Assembly (NCBI GenBank): GCA_028564675.1
Contig: JAOVVO010000124.1
Span: 62,001 to 126,000, forward strand
Origin: Onchocerca lupi
Taxonomy: Eukaryota; Nematoda; Chromadorea; Rhabditida; Onchocercidae
Direction: 5' to 3'
DNA length: 64,000 nt
Shown piece after piece: positions 59,921-64,000 of this stretch (the stretch's first letter is position 1; each line of letters begins with the position of its first letter). The translations under genes and the position numbers were made by a program. The notes under the pieces are model-generated. The model ran no database searches, was not told the DNA's origin, and worked only from the letters and a program-made list of their open reading frames with translations.

Positions 59921-62900
59921 TTAAACTTCATATTTCGCAATATTTTCATAATATTCGGTTCGTTGAGCTACTTTTTTATTAGCTACTTCGGCTATTCGAT
60001 CTTCAAAGCCATTTGAACGATTCACTCCATCCCATCGATAACCCGGCATGATGTTGAAACGATTTGGTGGCCAACTTCCCTTATATTTCGGGTATGCTAA
60101 AGAAGAACTACATTAGCAATAATTTACATTAATAATAACTTCGTGGAAAATTTAAATAGTTTTAAATATTTGGATTATTGCTAAAATTTTGACGAAAAGT
60201 TGGGACCAAAGAAAATAAAAGTTTAAATGAAACACTAAACGAATGCGCCCGGAGTAAAACCAGTATTCAAAATTGAAATGAGAAAACTTTTAATCAAGAA
60301 TTAAAACTGAAAAATAATATAAAAAAACAAGAATTCCTTCATCAAATGTTTTCCAAAAAATTAAATTCATGATTCACGATTCTTACCAGCTCCACTTTTT
60401 ATTTCTGCATTTTCCTTCTTTTTTTTCACGTAATTATACATCGGATCTTTCGCATGTAATTGCTAAAATATATTTCCATTATTGAAGATTTTTTATCCAC
60501 ATTACTTTGGATTTCCGATCAGTGTTCGAAGTATCTTTCGCCTTCATTTTAATTTAATTAATTAGGACGAAAGAATAAATCTAATAATGCTAAAAAGCGT
60601 AGAAATCATATAATTGAGAACTATCAGTACAAATACTAAAAAGTTAATTACTATTATTACCATGTAATGAAAGATATGTTTTGAAAACAACTTTTCTTTT
60701 CACTCAAAATCTCTACCAGTACTCATGGTTATACTTCGGTGAGTTTCGTGTGTGCGTGAAAATTTTTACGAACATTCTATCCTCACAGCAAGAAATAAGC
60801 CACAGTAGTGTGCTATTGGGAGAAAAAAAAAGAAATTGCTCAAGTGAAACGATATAATAACATTTATTATTAAAAGTACCTCTTTCAAGTGTTCATTCAT
60901 TGCCTTATCGTCAGCATGACGTGCAAAATCCTCTTGCGCGACTCGAGCCATTTCATTTAATTTCTGACTTCGCTAAAACAAAGCTTTTTCAAATTCAGAC
61001 AACTACTGATTCCACTTGAACTTTCCAATATTTATAGTTATATTCAAATATTGTGTTAGCAAAGAAAAAAAATATATATAATGCAAACCTCTTCTAATTG
61101 TCGTAAGCCTCTATTCCAATTTTTATACTTCTCCTCTAATTCTTTTTGCTTTTTAGCTTCACGTTCTTTCCTATCACGATCTTCTTTTGTTTCGCGTCCT
61201 TTACCAGTTAATTTGGCACGACGAATAGCTGCCACATTTTTCCCATTCGTATATCCTTCCCAATTTTTCAGTATCTTTAAAAGATAATTTAATGATTCGA
61301 AGTTTCAGTAAAAAATCGAAATTTCGACTTGCGTCAGATTTTACTTACAAGTAAAAGAGATCCTATAAAACCAAAAAAAAAAAAAAAGAAAAGAAAAAAA
61401 AAAGAAACAAATAAATGAAATGAGCAACATCCAGCAACATTTTTGGATCTTGCAACTATTCTACTTAAATCACCTATTCCAAGCTATCTGTCACTAATCC
61501 TATTCACCTTCTAAATAGTATCGACAGAAATTAAACAAAATTTTTTCAACGATCTCAGTCAAAGTAATTACTTCTGTTTCATCTTCTTGAAGTTGTTTCA
61601 TTTCTTTTCGATGAGCTTCCAATGTTTTAAGACCAGCACTTTTTCCATTCATTGGTTTTACATCATTTTCACTTGTTCGGTGGCGTTTATTATGATGTGA
61701 TGTCTTACTATTATCAGAAGAATCTCTTCGTTCTCGATGACCTGTGAAATATTAGCATATTCAGTGGAGCAGAAATTACTGATCTAGTATGACTTATCTT
61801 CACATAAATGTATTAGAAACAAAATTGAAAAAGTTTCTAAAAGAAGAATATGAGATCAAGCTATTTAAATAACTTGAAGTAAATTGCAAATTTCTAAAAT
61901 TTTTCGACTATTCCAGGAATAAACAAAAACATCGACAAGATGTATAACCTGACAAGTTTAAGATTATTTTCTTAATGGCAATAACAAATATCGTCCGAAA
62001 ATTAGCGACTGAAAATCTAGGATATAATGAGAAGTCTAGGGATATTAACAACAAAGTCAAATTCTAATAGTTTCATATAACATAACTATATCCGATAATA
62101 AATATCGAAAATATTTGGAATATTCTTCATAAATTATGATTTGTTACTTACCTTCATGATGTCTATGAAGTTTACTAGAATTTTCGTCCCAATTTCTTCT
62201 ACAATGCTTTCTCCTTTTTCTTTCAACGCTTTTGTCATGCGATGATGCATCAGAATCCCAATTACTTTTCTTATGCCGACAAGAATCGACACTACTACTT
62301 CGTTTCCGTCTTTGATGTCCATAATTTCCAAATTCTTTCCCACGATTTGGAAAATCATTTTGCTTTCGTGGAGGAGAAAGATCTGAGTCAGAATTATTTG
62401 TCGGTTTTCTACATCTTGGAGGTGAAGCATCCGAATCATCATCATTAAAATTTCGTCTCATACAATTCGTTGGCCTTCTCGGCGGTGAAGCATCTGAGTC
62501 AAGTGGTTCATCTTTTATTCTGCAACGTGATGGTGAAACATCGGAATTGAAATCATTGACTGATTTTTTTCGTTTCAAAAATAAATGATCCTCATCATTA
62601 TCAAGATTTCGTTTTGCACAATCCGCTGGCTTTCTTGGTAGTGAAGTATCTGAATCGAGTGGTTCATCTTTTATTCTGTGCGTTAGCAAGGAAATATCTG
62701 AATTGATACTGGTCTGTCCAACCATTTTTTGATCAGTGTAACGATCTTTATTCTTGATTGATGCACTTTTCCATGACTGTGCACTAGTAGTTGGAAGGAG
62801 TGTTTCATCTGGTGTCACTAAAAAAAAATTAAAAGCAATAAACGATTCAAAACTTAAACGTCTCATATATTTTGATTAAATTGAGAAGAAAATAGTAAGT

Positions 62901-63922
62901 TATCATGTGCGGGACTACGAATATTAGGACAGATTAAATGTCACCATAAAGTTAACTGAACAAATAATATTATAACTGCTACAATTGGTTTTTCTTAAAG
63001 CTCACATGCAAATGAAAGAAATTGTGCATTTGACAAAAACTTCTACCAGATAGTTTGACTAAATAAAATTTCGTTTACTATATTCTGCAGACCAATACCT
63101 CGTTATAAGAAAGCTTATTAATTCGAAACATTATTAAGATTAGTAAGAACAAACCATTTTCATCGGAAGACGAATCATGTCGTTTACGAGGTATATCTGT
63201 CTTTGCTGCAAAAATAATAAACTTATCCTGAAGCAGAATAAAAAAAAAAAAATATCGGAAAGTAAAATTTAATTTTTCTACATAGGAAGAAAAGAAAGTC
63301 TTTTTTGCAAGTCTGAAAATGAGTCAAGGAAACAATGAAACTAATTCAGAAAAAAAAATGATTACTTTCAAGTTCAACAGCTTCAAATGCTGCAGGCTTG
63401 AACTTCGGTATTGACTGTAGTTTTTTCATCTTCCCAACTATTTCAATCTCAAAATAAAGCATGGTATGGTTTAAATTGCAAAGATCAATTTTAAATGTCA
63501 AATTATTTTATATAATTTAAACTACAACGTGAAAAAGAATTTACATTTTCTTTCTTATCCAAGAAAATCGATGATATATTTATTATATTAGCATTTATAG
63601 GTGGAGAAAAATCTGAAAAATATTCTATACCATTCATGGCTAAAAAAGAAACTGAAAACCACTTAAATATTAAAAAATAGAAATTTGAATTTATAATTGA
63701 AAATACTAATTTGGATTCCAAATAATTCAAAAACATATACTTGCGCTTGACAGTATTCCGAACTAAAATGCTCGTCGTAAAAAAAAAAAAAAAAAAAAAA
63801 AATCATTTCGCTAATAATCTGTAAATTTTAAACTAACATCTTTGTCACTCTCAACATCTGAAGAAGCTTGCGCCGTACATGGTGCAACAGCAACGAAAGC
63901 ATCATTTTCATGAATTTTCAAT
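59921..63922 (-). CDS. BUD13: BUD13, RES-complex splicing factor (N-terminus outside window)
   Basis: BUD13 is a subunit of the RES complex that binds the activated spliceosome and aids pre-mRNA splicing and retention in the nucleus. Eleven minus-strand exons join in phase: 63922-63838, 63762-63741, 63639-63545, 63447-63366, 63205-63155, 62817-62152, 61741-61572, 61274-61089, 60972-60880, 60462-60387, 60096-59921. About 566 residues are visible. The first visible exon begins LKIHENDAF, matching the MRIVDDD region of the family, so one upstream exon with the start codon is missing. The 666-base exon encodes a disordered Ser/Arg-rich part with SDSDLSPPRK and SDASPPR repeats, as in human BUD13. 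The conserved C-terminus is unmistakable: AKDPMYNYVKKKK, then PPNRFNIMPGYRWDGVNRSN and GFEDR. A 22-base exon (63762-63741) is needed for phase and is the least certain join. Confidence 0.93.
62490..62690 (-). repeat. Duplicated coding segment in BUD13
   Basis: The stretch RIKDEPLDSD followed by a Ser-x-Pro-Arg block, a CxxRN motif and acidic residues occurs twice, about 155 bases apart. The shared DNA (GGTTCATCTTTTATTCTG on the plus strand) is identical over 18 bases. The repeat is recent compared with the rest of the disordered region. Confidence 0.85.
63781..63802. repeat. Poly-A run of about 22 bases
   Basis: A homopolymer on the plus strand lies directly upstream (in minus-strand sense) of the 22-base BUD13 exon, where it forms a long T-rich tract before that exon's acceptor. 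Confidence 0.9.
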
Positions 63923-64000
63923 CTGAAAGCAATTATTTTGCAATGGTTTATCGAATAGAATACACCTTGATTATATGAAATTAAAGTATTCAGTTGAACC

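Noticed and set aside
62134..62445. Minus-strand frame of 103 codons and a plus-strand frame inside the large BUD13 exon
   Set aside because: The frame encoding SDSDLSPPR repeats and joining the conserved C-terminus is the real one. The others are shadows.

Overview
The window looks like nuclear DNA of a parasitic nematode, most probably a filarial worm. It is very AT-rich with long poly-T and poly-A runs. Its genes are cut into many short exons by introns with GT and TTTTCAG-type borders. A splice acceptor without an upstream donor lies just before most start codons, as expected for spliced-leader trans-splicing. Every multi-exon gene below was assembled by eye from in-frame exon joins and from remembered family features; no alignment or database search was run, so species and orthology are inferences.

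Left part (1-24 kb): a minus-strand eIF4A gene is cut off by the left edge and only its N-terminal 78 codons are present. Divergent from it is a plus-strand PIX-type Rho guanine nucleotide exchange factor (about 3.9-19.4 kb; SH3, DH, PH, GIT-binding region, C-terminal coiled coil) with an 8-kb intron. After it comes a gene-poor, T-rich stretch holding one possible two-exon gene for a 50-residue protein.

Middle part (24.9-50 kb): a complete 16-exon prolyl oligopeptidase with a hydrophobic N-terminal extension (24.9-32.4 kb) is followed by a region with a decayed GC-rich minisatellite. Next are a 599-residue coiled-coil protein that starts with a 14-residue Ser/Arg/Pro repeat (36.2-39.9 kb), an AT desert, and a single-pass membrane protein of 367 residues (44.7-49.2 kb). 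One intron of the last gene carries decayed tandem copies of an exon edge and a GC-rich open island.

Right part (50-64 kb): all genes are on the minus strand. From right to left these are BUD13, a splicing-associated RES-complex subunit cut off by the right edge; an unrecognised 152-residue protein; a REEP5/Yop1-type ER-shaping protein; and an AK1-type adenylate kinase. The first three are separated by only about 300-380 bases and could be one polycistronic unit. The genes are mostly housekeeping and do not form one pathway. No bacterial-type system, CRISPR array, rRNA, or convincing tRNA or intact transposon was seen. The most unusual material is in the lineage-specific proteins, the tandem repeats and a few odd exon structures.
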